Source: Burkholderiaceae bacterium
Lineage (GTDB): Bacteria > Pseudomonadota > Gammaproteobacteria > Burkholderiales > Burkholderiaceae_E
DNA length: 64,000 nt
Assembly: GCA_027493945.1 (NCBI GenBank)
Contig: JAOSJU010000001.1
Coordinates: 1,426,001 to 1,490,000 of the forward strand
Reading direction: 5' to 3'
In this document: one piece after another, positions 10,577 through 19,046 of the stretch
Position numbering within the stretch: the first letter of the stretch is position 1
Layout: each line of letters starts with the position of its first letter
The notes under the pieces: generated by a model
Seen by the model: only the letters and a program-made list of their open reading frames with translations
The model's database searches: none
What the model was told of the DNA's origin: nothing
Program-made: the position numbers and the translations under genes

Positions 10577-12163
10577 TTGCAGCGCCGAAGCGGAGGAAGG
10601 CATTTGCCCGCGTTCCCAATTGCCCCGCTGTCACGCGAGGACGGGTATCTCCACCGGGAGCTGTACCAGCGGATCCGCAATGCCATCATCGGCGGTGCGA
10701 TGCCGGCCGGATATCGGCTGCCGTCCACGCGAGTACTCTCGGCTCAGCTCGGAGTCGCACGCAATACAGTCCTTGTCGCCTACGAGCAGCTGCATTCAGA
10801 GGGTTACGTCGAGTCGCGCCGCGGTTCCGGCCACTACGTCGCGGAGTTCGTTCCCGATGCATTCGAGCGTTTGACCGCGACACGTCGGCGCCCCGAAGTG
10901 GTTCGCGGCAGCCCGTCCGCACAGGTCGCCAACCGCTTCGCATTCGTGCCGGAGTCGTTCCGTCGCGCGATTCCCGCTGTTCCGTTTCGTGCCAATCTTC
11001 CCGCGCTGGACGTTGCGCGACTTCAGGCGTGGATTCGGCTCTACACGAAGTTCCTGAGGCAGGCAGGACGCTCCGCCCAGCAGCCAGGTCACTTCGGGGA
11101 AACTGACGCGATCGGCGACCCGCTGCTGCGCCGCGCCATCGCCGAATACGCGTCGCTTTCGCGCGGGGTTCGGTGCTCGCCCGAGCAGATCGTGATCACC
11201 GCCGGGGCCCAGCATGCGATGGACCTGCTGTTGCGAGTGATCGGAAGGTACGGCGAGAAGGCCCGGATCGAGGACCCTTGCTTTCCCGGCGCGCTGGCTG
11301 CGCTGCGCGGCGCCGGGCTCGAACCGGTCCCGGTCCCGGTAGACGACGAGGGGATCGACGTCGATCGCGCGATCCGGGTAGCTCCGCAGGCGCGACTTGC
11401 GATGGTCTGCCCATCGAAGCAGTTCCCGCTCGGCCACGTCATGTCCCTACCGCGGCGGTTGGCGCTGATTCAGTGGGCTCGCGAGCGCAGGGCGTGGGTC
11501 ATCGAGGACGACTACGACAGCGAGTACCGCTTCTCGGGAAAGACGATCCCCTCGCTGCAGGGACTCGACGGCGGCGAGTTCGTCGTTTACGTGGGCACCT
11601 TCAGCAAGGTGCTGTTTCCGGGACTTCGCCTGGGTTTCATCGTCGCGCCGCCGATGCTCGTCGATTCGATCGTTGCGGTTCGTACGCTGGCGGGCAGGCA
11701 TGGCAATCCACTGGACCAGCAGGTATTGGCGCGATTCATTCTTGACGGCCACTTAGGACGTCACGTGCGAAGGATGCGCAAGCTCTACGAGACACGAATG
11801 GAAGCACTGCTGCTGTCGACGCGGCGCTGGCTGGCGGGCGCCGTAGCGGTTGAACCGGCCGAGGCAGGCCTTCAGACAGTGGGGTGGCTGAACTCCGAGT
11901 TCGACGATCGGTCTGTTTCGACGCACGCCGCCGAGGCAGGAATCGAGGTCGCTCACCTGTCACGGTACTGCATCGACACGATACGCCCCCCCGGACTGGT
12001 GTTCGGGTTCGGCGCCTTCGACGAGCGCGAGATCGACACAGGCGCTCGACAGCTTGCGCGTGTTCTCGAACGCGAGAGGGTAAGCGCGGCGCCAGCAACC
12101 GGGCAGGTTACCGCCGGGACGGGAGCCGAACCAAGCGCCGCTAGTGTAGTGTTCGATTCTTGA
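10577..12163 (+). CDS. MocR-family (GntR-type HTH plus aminotransferase domain) transcriptional regulator, 3' end fused to an IS
   Basis: An N-terminal winged helix (residues about 25-90; LPSTRVLSAQLGVARNTVL...SRRGSGHYV) is followed by a fold-type I aminotransferase domain with the PLP-binding Lys in GTFSKVLFPGLRLGF. Such regulators use PLP or an amino compound as effector. TTG at 10577 is preferred as start because AAGGAG lies 5 bases before it; an in-frame ATG at 10520 is the alternative. It is divergent from the binding-protein gene and so probably controls the 1-10.4 kb operon. The stop codon at 12161 is inside the left end of the IS630 element: the last five or six residues are IS-encoded (see findings). 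Confidence 0.88.
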   Translation: MQRRSGGRHLPAFPIAPLSREDGYLHRELYQRIRNAIIGGAMPAGYRLPSTRVLSAQLGVARNTVLVAYEQLHSEGYVESRRGSGHYVAEFVPDAFERLTATRRRPEVVRGSPSAQVANRFAFVPESFRRAIPAVPFRANLPALDVARLQAWIRLYTKFLRQAGRSAQQPGHFGETDAIGDPLLRRAIAEYASLSRGVRCSPEQIVITAGAQHAMDLLLRVIGRYGEKARIEDPCFPGALAALRGAGLEPVPVPVDDEGIDVDRAIRVAPQARLAMVCPSKQFPLGHVMSLPRRLALIQWARERRAWVIEDDYDSEYRFSGKTIPSLQGLDGGEFVVYVGTFSKVLFPGLRLGFIVAPPMLVDSIVAVRTLAGRHGNPLDQQVLARFILDGHLGRHVRRMRKLYETRMEALLLSTRRWLAGAVAVEPAEAGLQTVGWLNSEFDDRSVSTHAAEAGIEVAHLSRYCIDTIRPPGLVFGFGAFDEREIDTGARQLARVLERERVSAAPATGQVTAGTGAEPSAASVVFDS

Positions 12164-13308
12164 CAAATCTTAAGGGATTGTGCTGATGCTCATGCTCTAC
12201 TGCTGCAACCACAGGAGTCAGAGCGTGCGAGTTGCCCCGGCGATCGAGTTGAATGCGCAAGAGCAGGCCGAACTGACCCGCCTGTCGCGCGCGAAGACGA
12301 CCAGCGTGCGATTGGCCGAGCGTGCGCGCATCGTCTTGCTGGCCGCGCAGGGGCTGCAGAACCGCGAGATCGCCGAGCAGTTGGGAATCGACCGCATGAC
12401 CGCCGGGCGCTGGCGCCAGCGCTACCGGAGTCGGGGCTCGAGGGAATCGAACGCGATCTGCCGCGTGGTGCGCCGCCCGTGAAGGTGGATGCGGCGCGAT
12501 TGGTCGAGCTGACCACGCAGACGACGCCCGAGGCGGCCACGCACTGGAGCACGCGCAAGATGGCCACGGTGCTCGGCGTGGCCCCCAGCACGGTGATGCG
12601 CCACTGGCAGGCCCATGGCCTGAAGCCGCACCTGGTGCGCGGATTCAAGATCTCGCGCGACCCGCAGTTCGTCGAGAAGCTCGAAGACATCGTCGGCCTG
12701 TACATGTCCCCGCCCGAGCACGCGATCGTGCTGTGCTGCGACGAGAAGAGCCAGGTCCAGGCGCTCGATCGCACGCAGCCCGGGCTGCCGATGAAGAAGG
12801 GCCGCGCGCAGACGATGACGCACGACTACAAGCGTCACGGCACGACGACGCTGTTCGCCGCGCTCAACGTGCTCGATGGAAAGGTGATCGGCCAGTGCCA
12901 CGAGCGACACACCCACGCCGAATGGCTGAAGTTCCTGCGCAGGATCGAGCGCGAGACCACCAAGGACAAGACCTTGCATCTGATTGCCGACAACTACGCC
13001 ACCCATAAGCACCCGGCGGTGCAGCAGTGGCTCGCCCGGCATCCGCGCATCGCCATGCACTTCACGCCGACCTCGGCGTCGTGGCTGAACATGGTCGAGC
13101 GGTTCTTCCGCGACCTGACCACCGAACGGCTGCGCCGAGGCGTGTTCACCAGCGTGCCGGAGTTGGTGGACGCGATCGACGGGTACGTTGCGCATCACAA
13201 CACCGACCCCAAGCCGTTTATCTGGACGAAGAACGCGCGAGACATCCTGCAGAAGGTCATTCGGGCGAACTCGCGCTTAAGCGGCAAACAGAACGCAACA
13301 CTGCACTA
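12142..13308 (+). mobile_element. IS630-family insertion sequence with TA target duplication
   Basis: Left end GTGTAGTGTTCGATTCT starts at 12144, directly after TA. The right end read inward, GTGCAGTGTTGCGTTCT, starts at 13306 and is followed by TA (13307-13308). The imperfect terminal inverted repeats, the TA duplication and the ~1.16-kb length are all as expected for IS630/Tc1-mariner elements. It carries one transposase gene, frameshifted in this sequence. It inserted into the last codons of the MocR gene. Confidence 0.88.
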
Positions 13309-13309
13309 G
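12225..13309 (+). CDS. IS630-family DDE transposase (frameshifted)
   Basis: Cut-and-paste transposase. The N-terminal part has two helix-turn-helix regions (ERARIVLLAAQGLQNREIAE; TRKMATVLGVAPSTVMRHW). The C-terminal DDE catalytic domain shows the three acids in CCDEKS, IADNYATHK and NMVERFF. The start is GTG 12225 with AGGAG 9 bases upstream. The frame breaks at about 12433 (literal stop at 12480); loss of one G from a CGGGAG sequence would join RWRQRY to the GLEGIERDLPRGAPP continuation. Because programmed frameshifting is known in IS families and the window is rich in indel errors, activity cannot be judged. The TAG stop uses the duplicated TA plus a flanking G. Confidence 0.88.
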
Positions 13310-13404
13310 TCCGGTCGGCGGCACCTTGGTCGAGCTGGAAGGATGGCCCATCTACGTTATTCGCCATTTCGAATCGGGCTCGTACTGGCCGATCGGCTAG
13401 CCGT

Positions 13405-14550
13405 TCAGTCGGATGCAAAGCGTGCAAGCTCTCCGAGATCCGGCGGCGGTCCGATTCCGGGCTCGGTGCCCAGCGACAGGGTGCCCTCCCGGACGAGGGG
13501 CAAGCCGTCACAGGTCAGCTCGCGCAGCGGATTCGGATTCGTGTCGATCTCGAGCAGGCCGTCGCCGCCCGCGGCCGCCAGCAAGTGCGCGGACATCCTC
13601 AGGCCGATACCGGCGCCGAGGTAATGCGGGCAGTAGAGCAAGCCTGCTGCGAGTGCGGAGCGAGCCACCTCGAGACAGCCGCTGACGCCTCCCCACTTCG
13701 CGACGTCCGGTTGCAGCACGGCCAGCGCCCCGGTAGCGATTGCCGCCTCGAAGCTCGCGCGGCCGATCAAGTTTTCGCCAGCGGCCAGGGCGGCATCGGC
13801 ATGTCCGGCAAGTCGACACCATGCTTCCGTGGGCGCGTCGGCACGCAGCGGCTCCTCGATCCAACGCACACCGAACTCCGCCAGCTCCGGGCATCGTTGC
13901 ATCGCCGTGTCCGGGTCCCATGCCTGATTCGCATCCACCATCAGCGTCGCGTCGGCCCCGAGCGCCTCACGCAGGGCGCACAGCCGACGCAAGTCCTCGA
14001 TGCGGTCAAATCCGACCTTCAACTTGAATGCCACGTGGCCACGCTCGCGTGCCGCGAGCGCCGCCGGCACCGCGCCTTCGGGACCGAGGCCGCTCGCGTA
14101 AACGCGGATCGCGCCACGCTCACCGCCCAGCAGCCGCCACAGCGGCAGGCCCAAGCGCCGGGCAGCGAGATCCCACAGGGCCTGGTCGATGCCTGCCAGC
14201 GTCTGCGCGATCGGGCCGAACTCGCCGCTCTGGATCGCCAGCACCTCCAGCCGCCGATGCAGTGATCCGGAAAGCGCCGACGGGGATTCGAGCACGGCGC
14301 CTGTCAGCAGGGGCGCCACGACGGTCCGCACCAGAGCCGCGCGATGATCCGCGCCGACGCCCGGGAAGTTGCACCAGATCTCGCCCCAGCCTTGCGCACC
14401 GTCGTTGTCGCGCACTCGCACCAGCACCGCCGGCCGGTCGTGGATCACGCCGAATGACGTACGCACCGGCACCTCGCAGGGTGCGCGAAAGACGAACGCA
14501 TCGACGCCCTCGAGCGTCGCCGCGTTCCAGTTCGTGCCTGGGCCGGTCAT
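13405..14550 (-). CDS. Mandelate racemase/muconate-lactonizing enzyme family protein
   Basis: A 381-residue enolase-superfamily enzyme: alpha/beta capping domain (about 1-135), then the barrel. Acid/base Lys in FKLKVG, metal ligands in VDANQAW, WIEEPL and AGENL, then QPDVAKWGG, and a late His in CPHYLG. These enzymes abstract the alpha proton of a carboxylate; substrates are usually sugar acids or amino-acid derivatives and cannot be assigned here. It stands alone between the IS630 and IS110 elements and has its own GAGGGG ribosome-binding site. With the IS110 element directly upstream, its original promoter may have been displaced. Confidence 0.88.
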   Translation of the reverse strand: MTGPGTNWNAATLEGVDAFVFRAPCEVPVRTSFGVIHDRPAVLVRVRDNDGAQGWGEIWCNFPGVGADHRAALVRTVVAPLLTGAVLESPSALSGSLHRRLEVLAIQSGEFGPIAQTLAGIDQALWDLAARRLGLPLWRLLGGERGAIRVYASGLGPEGAVPAALAARERGHVAFKLKVGFDRIEDLRRLCALREALGADATLMVDANQAWDPDTAMQRCPELAEFGVRWIEEPLRADAPTEAWCRLAGHADAALAAGENLIGRASFEAAIATGALAVLQPDVAKWGGVSGCLEVARSALAAGLLYCPHYLGAGIGLRMSAHLLAAAGGDGLLEIDTNPNPLRELTCDGLPLVREGTLSLGTEPGIGPPPDLGELARFASD

Positions 14551-14592
14551 CGACGATCCCCTCTCAAGAAACAGAACTGACGACGGCCGGTT

Positions 14593-15915
14593 TCATGCGG
14601 CTGCCGCCAGTGGGTTGATCTGGAAGCCCAGCGCGGCGGCGCGCCTCTTCAGGGCGGCGATGCTGCGCTGGCGATGCTGCTCTTCGTAGTGCTGTTGGCC
14701 CTGATCGACGAAGGCTTCGCCGCGGGTGAGCATGAAGTACACCATGCGCGCGAGCTTGTGCGCGGTCGCGGTGTTGGCTCGCGGCTTGTCCATGCGCATG
14801 CACAATCGGCGGTCTAAGGCACCGAGCGCCGAGTCGCTGCGCGACAGGCACATGGCGGCCATGCGAAACGCCTGCCGTGCCCGGTTGGCCGAACGCTTGG
14901 TGCCCGCCGAGAGCACCTTGCCGCCGCTGATCTTGGTCGACGGACACAACCCCAGCCATGAGCAGAAGTGCTTGACGTTGGCGAACCGGCTCAGGTCCGT
15001 GCCGATCTCGCTGAGGATCTTCATCACCGAGTCCGGGCCCAGACCGTTGATGCGCGTCAGATCCACCCCCGCCCAGTTCGCCAGCGTCTGGCGCGCATCG
15101 AATTCGGCGCGCGCCCGGGTGCCCGGGCGCGGCTGCTTGCCCAGCTCGACGCGGCCCGCGGCCCGCTCGCTGAGCAACGACTGCAGCTTCTCGTCACACG
15201 CGAGCAGATGCCGGGCGATGTCGTCGTACATCCCCAGCGCCTGCTCCAGCACGAACAGGTGCTCCTCGCGCCAGTTCCCCGTGAGCGCGCCCACGATCTC
15301 GTCCTTGCTCGCCCGGATGCGCCGATGCCGATGTTGCGCGAGCACCTGTGGGTCACGCTCACCGGCGACGATGGCGCGGATGATCGCCCGGCCGGTGGCG
15401 CCCATCACGTCGCTGATCACCTCGGTGAGCTGCAGGTTCATCTGCACCAGCGACTTCTGCATGCGCTGCACCCAGCTGGCCTGCTGGGTAAGCAGCACCT
15501 CGCGCTGGCGCGCCACCGCACGAATCGTGCACACCTCGGCCGCAGGCCGGAACGCCGCCCGCAGCAGACCGTGGCTCATCAGCTTCTGTAGCCACTGGCA
15601 GTCCTGAACGTCGCTCTTGCGCCCCGGCACGTACTTGACCTGCCGTGCATCGACCAGCCACACCTTCAGCCCACGGCTCTCGAGCACCTCGTATACCGGA
15701 ATCCAGTACACCCCGGTGGATTCGAGCGCCACCACGTCCACCCCGCACGCAAGCAGCCAATCGGCCAGCGCGTGCAGATCCGCCGTCATCGTCCCGACCT
15801 CGCGCACCGGTGCGTCGGTTGCGTGTGCCGGCACCGCCACCCAGTGGCTCGATGCACCGATATCGATTCCCGCCGCGTTCGGAAACACTTCGTCGTCTCT
15901 CTTGCGTACCGCCAT
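14593..15915 (-). CDS. IS110-family transposase (DEDD type)
   Basis: A 440-residue recombinase guided by a bridge RNA. The N-terminal RuvC-like DEDD domain shows GIDIG (first Asp), LEST (Glu) and KSDVQD (two Asp). The C-terminal Transposase_20 domain carries INGLGPDSVMKILSEIG and the conserved Ser region in LGLCPSTKISGGK. The start at 15915 (MAVRKRDDEVF) has GGGGGA 5 bases upstream; the frame is open to 16209 but the extension has no family similarity. The gene is intact. Confidence 0.92.
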   Translation of the reverse strand: MAVRKRDDEVFPNAAGIDIGASSHWVAVPAHATDAPVREVGTMTADLHALADWLLACGVDVVALESTGVYWIPVYEVLESRGLKVWLVDARQVKYVPGRKSDVQDCQWLQKLMSHGLLRAAFRPAAEVCTIRAVARQREVLLTQQASWVQRMQKSLVQMNLQLTEVISDVMGATGRAIIRAIVAGERDPQVLAQHRHRRIRASKDEIVGALTGNWREEHLFVLEQALGMYDDIARHLLACDEKLQSLLSERAAGRVELGKQPRPGTRARAEFDARQTLANWAGVDLTRINGLGPDSVMKILSEIGTDLSRFANVKHFCSWLGLCPSTKISGGKVLSAGTKRSANRARQAFRMAAMCLSRSDSALGALDRRLCMRMDKPRANTATAHKLARMVYFMLTRGEAFVDQGQQHYEEQHRQRSIAALKRRAAALGFQINPLAAAA

Positions 15916-16180
15916 GGCTTCCCCCATCATCGTTGACGAACGGCGGCGCCATGGGAGACGTCGAAATTGACTCCATCTCTCAAACGGGATGCGGCTCACG
16001 CCGCTCACCAGTGTCACCGACGAATCCCGGACCATGCTCAGAGACGGGCTCGCAACAAGGCGTCGCTCAACGCTGCGTGCTCGCACCAATGACGTGTCGG
16101 TCATCTCGGCGTCGCCGTTCACCTTGTAGCGCATCCTCGTTTCTTCCGGAACACCGGGGCCGCGCGCGGGCCTGAATTGC
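15916..16180 (-). ncRNA. Candidate bridge RNA region of the IS110 element
   Basis: Non-coding left end of the IS110 element, upstream of the transposase start. In characterised IS110-subgroup elements this interval is transcribed into a structured bridge RNA with one loop pairing to the target and one to the donor ends. Short self-complementary stretches are present (for example GCGGCTCACGCCGC near 16000). I have not derived a full fold or the loop sequences, so this is a positional prediction. Confidence 0.35.
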
Positions 16181-17832
16181 TCAGAGTTCGTGAACTTTTC
16201 GGCCGACACCGCGCGGGCGTCTGAACGGACCCGCCCAGGCAGGTGAAGCCGTCCGGCGTTTACACCAGCGATTCACCGGGGTCCGGAGCGCGTCCGGTGC
16301 CGCCCGAGTCGGGTTTTCGGTCATTTTCCTTCCTTTACGCGGTGCCTGGGCCGATCGCGCACGGAGCTTGGGTGTCCGAGAACATCTTCGGCATCAGCAC
16401 GATGCTGCGCATCAGGTTGTGGGCCAGCGCGAACAGCAGCGCCACGCAGCGCACCTTCGCCTGTCCGCGCACCGGCAGACGCTGCAGGCCCCGGTTGCGC
16501 GCCTGCGCGTTGACGCATTCGGCCGTCGCCGCCCTGAGCCTGTAGAGGTCCTTGGCCCGGGGCGTGGCCATCCGCTCGCGCCACTGCGCGACGGCGTCGC
16601 TATCGTCGGGCTTGCGCTCATGATTGCCCGGGCATCCACCGCCGCCGCCTTGCTCGTCTTTGTCGCCTTTGTCGGCGCGTGCCTGCGGCACCGGCGCGTA
16701 GACCTCGGTCTTGCCGGCAACCGCCTCGATCTGCTCGTGCGCCGGGTACCCTCCATCGACCAACCACTGATCGGGCGTGGTGCCGAAGCGCTGCTCCAGT
16801 TGCTCGACCATGGGCTCGAGCTGCGCCATGTCCGAGCCGCTCGTGCTCACCTGCACTCCCACCACCACGAGGCTGTCGCAGTCGCTGGCGAACTGCACGT
16901 TGTACGCCGGCCGGTACCCGCCGTCGGCCATCTTCATCACGCTCGCCTGCGCGTCGCTGCTCGAGGCGCGCGCCTGCTCGATCGGCTTGCCGTTGCGCTT
17001 CTTGATCGCCTCCATCTCCGGCAAACGCGCCAGCGCCGCTTCCAGACGCTGCTCGAGCTCGCGGCGCGCCCGCTGCTGCGCGGCCGCCTTGCGCCGGCTC
17101 TCGAGCCCGGGATCCGCCTCGAGTTGATCCTTCAGCCCACGCACTCGCTCGCGCGCCCGCTCCAGGTTCTCCTGCAGACTCGCTCGACGACGAAACGACG
17201 CCGCGCCCGCACTGGCGCGAACCCGAACCCCATCCTGCGCCACCGTCGCCAGCTTCACCGCCCCGGCGCTCATCAGCATCGCCACGCTCGCGCTGAGCAT
17301 CTCGTCGAGCGCCTCACCGTGCCCGACCCGAAAGTCCGACAAGCTGTGGTGGTTCACCTGCACCCCGCCACTGATCCAGCGGTACGCATCGTGCTCGAGA
17401 ATCAGCCGTGACAGTTGCCGCGCACTGCCCACGCCTTCGAGCGTCGCATACAGCCACAGCGCAAACAGGATCTCCGGCGCAATCGCCGCGCGTCCCACCG
17501 TGCCCTCGCGCGCCTCGATGCGCTCGTACATCGCGCTCAGATCCTGTCGGCGCACCCACTCCCACACCAGACGCGCACGGTGTCCCGCCGGCAGCAGCGA
17601 CTCCAGGTCCATCGGGCGCAATTCCACCTGCTCGCGATTGGGCATCAGCACGCGCGCTTTGCCGCGCGCCGCCGCGACCGGCTTGCTCGGTGAACGTTCG
17701 ACATACGGCAGCGCCTCGAACAACTCGCGCTCCCGCGGCTCGGATTCTGCTTCGTGTCTCGTGTGCATGGACACTCAACGCTGCTCAGCTCGATTCGTGT
17801 ACCTGCGCGGCGAAAAATTCACAGGCTCTCAG
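16181..17832 (-). mobile_element. IS1182-family insertion sequence
   Basis: About 1.65 kb bounded by imperfect inverted repeats. The left end reads CTCAGAGTTCGTGAACTTTT from 16181. The right end read inward reads CTGAGAGCCTGTGAATTTTT from 17832. It encloses one intact transposase gene. The right end overlaps the stop codon of the GntR/UTRA regulator at 17829. A MITE-like element with the same terminal sequence occurs near petC (41229-41394). Confidence 0.82.
16335..17768 (-). CDS. IS1182-family transposase
   Basis: A 477-residue DDE transposase. The N-terminal domain (LMPNREQVELRPMDLESLLP; SRLILEHDAYRWISGG) is typical of DUF772/IS1182. A long charged, probably coiled-coil insert follows (residues about 185-245), then the catalytic domain with ASVMKMADGGYRPAYN and WLVDGGYPAHEQIE, and a C-terminal GLQRLPVRGQAKV region. 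The ATG at 17768 is chosen; a GTG two codons upstream is possible. The frame is intact. Confidence 0.9.
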   Translation of the reverse strand: MHTRHEAESEPRERELFEALPYVERSPSKPVAAARGKARVLMPNREQVELRPMDLESLLPAGHRARLVWEWVRRQDLSAMYERIEAREGTVGRAAIAPEILFALWLYATLEGVGSARQLSRLILEHDAYRWISGGVQVNHHSLSDFRVGHGEALDEMLSASVAMLMSAGAVKLATVAQDGVRVRASAGAASFRRRASLQENLERARERVRGLKDQLEADPGLESRRKAAAQQRARRELEQRLEAALARLPEMEAIKKRNGKPIEQARASSSDAQASVMKMADGGYRPAYNVQFASDCDSLVVVGVQVSTSGSDMAQLEPMVEQLEQRFGTTPDQWLVDGGYPAHEQIEAVAGKTEVYAPVPQARADKGDKDEQGGGGGCPGNHERKPDDSDAVAQWRERMATPRAKDLYRLRAATAECVNAQARNRGLQRLPVRGQAKVRCVALLFALAHNLMRSIVLMPKMFSDTQAPCAIGPGTA

Positions 17833-18572
17833 TAACCGGGTTCGCGCTGGTACTCATGCCGCGCGGTGTTCACGTACGAGCGCCTGAACTCCACCGGTCG
17901 ATCGCCCAGCGTGAATGCCACGCGACGAATCAGCAGCAGCGGGCTGCCATCTGGCACGCCGAGCAGCAGCGCGACGTCGGCGGGCGCGCCCACCGCGCGC
18001 ACGGTCTCGACGGTGCGCACCACCGACAGCCCGAAGCCGTGCTGGTACAGGTGGTAGATGGTGTTGGTGCGCTCGCGCAGCCGTTCGGCAGTGAGACCCG
18101 CGAACAGCTCGGCCGGCACCGCGATGTCGTCGACGATCACCGGTTCGCCACCGAGCCGCAGCGCATTGCGGTAGGCGAACACCGGCGCGCGCGACGCCAG
18201 TTGCAGCCGCTCGGCGGTCTCGTCGTCGGCGCGCGCCTTGCGAAAGCCCAGCAGCTCGACCTGCGGGTATTCCTTCACCCCGTCGTGCCGGATGATGTTG
18301 AAGAACAGGAACAGCATCCGGTCGCGCGTGTGCGTGGCGACGAAGGTGCCGCGTCCCTGCTGGCGCAGCAGCACGTTCTCGGCGACCAGTTCGTCGATCG
18401 CCTTGCGCAGCGTACCGATCGCGATGCCGAAGCGCTCGGCCAGCCTCGGCTCGGCCGGGATCGCCTCGCCGGGCTTCCATTCGCTCGCGGCGAGCGCCGC
18501 CAGCATCTTGCGCTTGACCTCCTTGTAGATCGGCCCGCCCGAGGGCGCGGTGATGGCGTCGTGTCTGTCCAT
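17829..18572 (-). CDS. GntR family (HutC/UTRA) transcriptional regulator, probable regulator of the sulfolactate genes
   Basis: A 247-residue regulator. A winged HTH at residues about 12-75 (EPRLAERFGIAIGTLRKAID, then QQGRGTFVATH) is followed by a UTRA ligand-binding domain. It is divergent from suyA across a 152-base region that contains the palindrome AGTCATCTAGTTGACT, a likely operator. The start at 18572 (MDRHDAITAP) is chosen because the further upstream open frame crosses the promoter region. The stop codon coincides with the IS1182 right end, so the insertion lies exactly at the 3' end of the gene. Effector probably a pathway intermediate (inference). Confidence 0.88.
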   Translation of the reverse strand: MDRHDAITAPSGGPIYKEVKRKMLAALAASEWKPGEAIPAEPRLAERFGIAIGTLRKAIDELVAENVLLRQQGRGTFVATHTRDRMLFLFFNIIRHDGVKEYPQVELLGFRKARADDETAERLQLASRAPVFAYRNALRLGGEPVIVDDIAVPAELFAGLTAERLRERTNTIYHLYQHGFGLSVVRTVETVRAVGAPADVALLLGVPDGSPLLLIRRVAFTLGDRPVEFRRSYVNTARHEYQREPGY

Positions 18573-18658
18573 GCGAGGGTCCGCCGCGGCGCGCCCGGAG
18601 CGGGCGATGCGTGCCCCGCCATTCTGACAGCAAATTCCACGAGCGTGTAACTGAGTTG

Positions 18659-18674
18659 AGTCATCTAGTTGACT
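18659..18674. promoter_or_regulatory. Palindromic operator candidate in the suy divergent promoter
   Basis: AGTCATCTAGTTGACT is a 16-base near-perfect palindrome centred on CTAG (arms AGTCA/TGACT). It sits about 50 bases before the suyA start and between the two divergent genes. GntR/HutC regulators bind such short palindromes as dimers. Confidence 0.5.
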
Positions 18675-18724
18675 TACCGAGACTGCTCGTCTAGCATCGA
18701 CCGACCCATCCCAAGGAGCGCTCA

Positions 18725-19006
18725 ATGATTCACGTCGTATTGCACGACGCCAGGGACACCGTCGCGGTGGCGGTCGTCGAGGGCATCAAGGCCGGCACGC
18801 AACTCAGTGCCTGGATCATGGACGAGGACAAGACGATCACGGTCAAGGCCACGCAGGACATCCCGATCGGACACAAGGTCGCGCTGAAGGACATGGCAGT
18901 CGGCGACACCGTCTACAAGTACGGCATCGACATCGGCAAGGTGGTGGCGCCGATCAAGGCCGGCGAGCACGCGCACGTGCACAACATCAAGACCAAGCGC
19001 TGGTAA
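18725..19006 (+). CDS. suyA: Sulfolactate sulfo-lyase, small subunit (UxaA/SAF domain)
   Basis: A 93-residue SAF-domain protein, as in the N-terminal part of altronate dehydratase and in the separate small subunit SuyA. With SuyB it removes sulfite from (R)-3-sulfolactate, leaving pyruvate. The start at 18725 has AAGGAG 8 bases upstream. The next gene, the large subunit, begins 40 bases later. Split subunits of about 90 and 390 residues match SuyAB rather than the single-chain altronate dehydratase of enterobacteria, and the following two dehydrogenases support this. A sugar-acid dehydratase remains the main alternative. Confidence 0.75.
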   Translation: MIHVVLHDARDTVAVAVVEGIKAGTQLSAWIMDEDKTITVKATQDIPIGHKVALKDMAVGDTVYKYGIDIGKVVAPIKAGEHAHVHNIKTKRW

Positions 19007-19046
19007 GCCGCCGCTGCGTCGTCACCCAACCGAAAGAGTCAGTCAA

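Larger units (their letters stand above)
14565..16180 (-). mobile_element. IS110-family insertion sequence (ends approximate)
   Basis: Contains an IS110-type transposase with a long (about 265 bp) non-coding stretch upstream of it and a short one (under 40 bp) downstream. That asymmetry is typical of the IS110 subgroup, whose left end encodes the bridge RNA. Elements of this family lack clear terminal inverted repeats, so ends cannot be set from sequence alone. The left limit is bounded by the ribosome-binding site of the enolase-superfamily gene, the right limit by the IS1182 terminal repeat at 16181. Confidence 0.6.

Noticed and set aside
13310-13404. Separate small gene downstream of the IS630 element
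   Set aside because: The short open stretch continues the MocR frame across the insertion site and has no start signal of its own.
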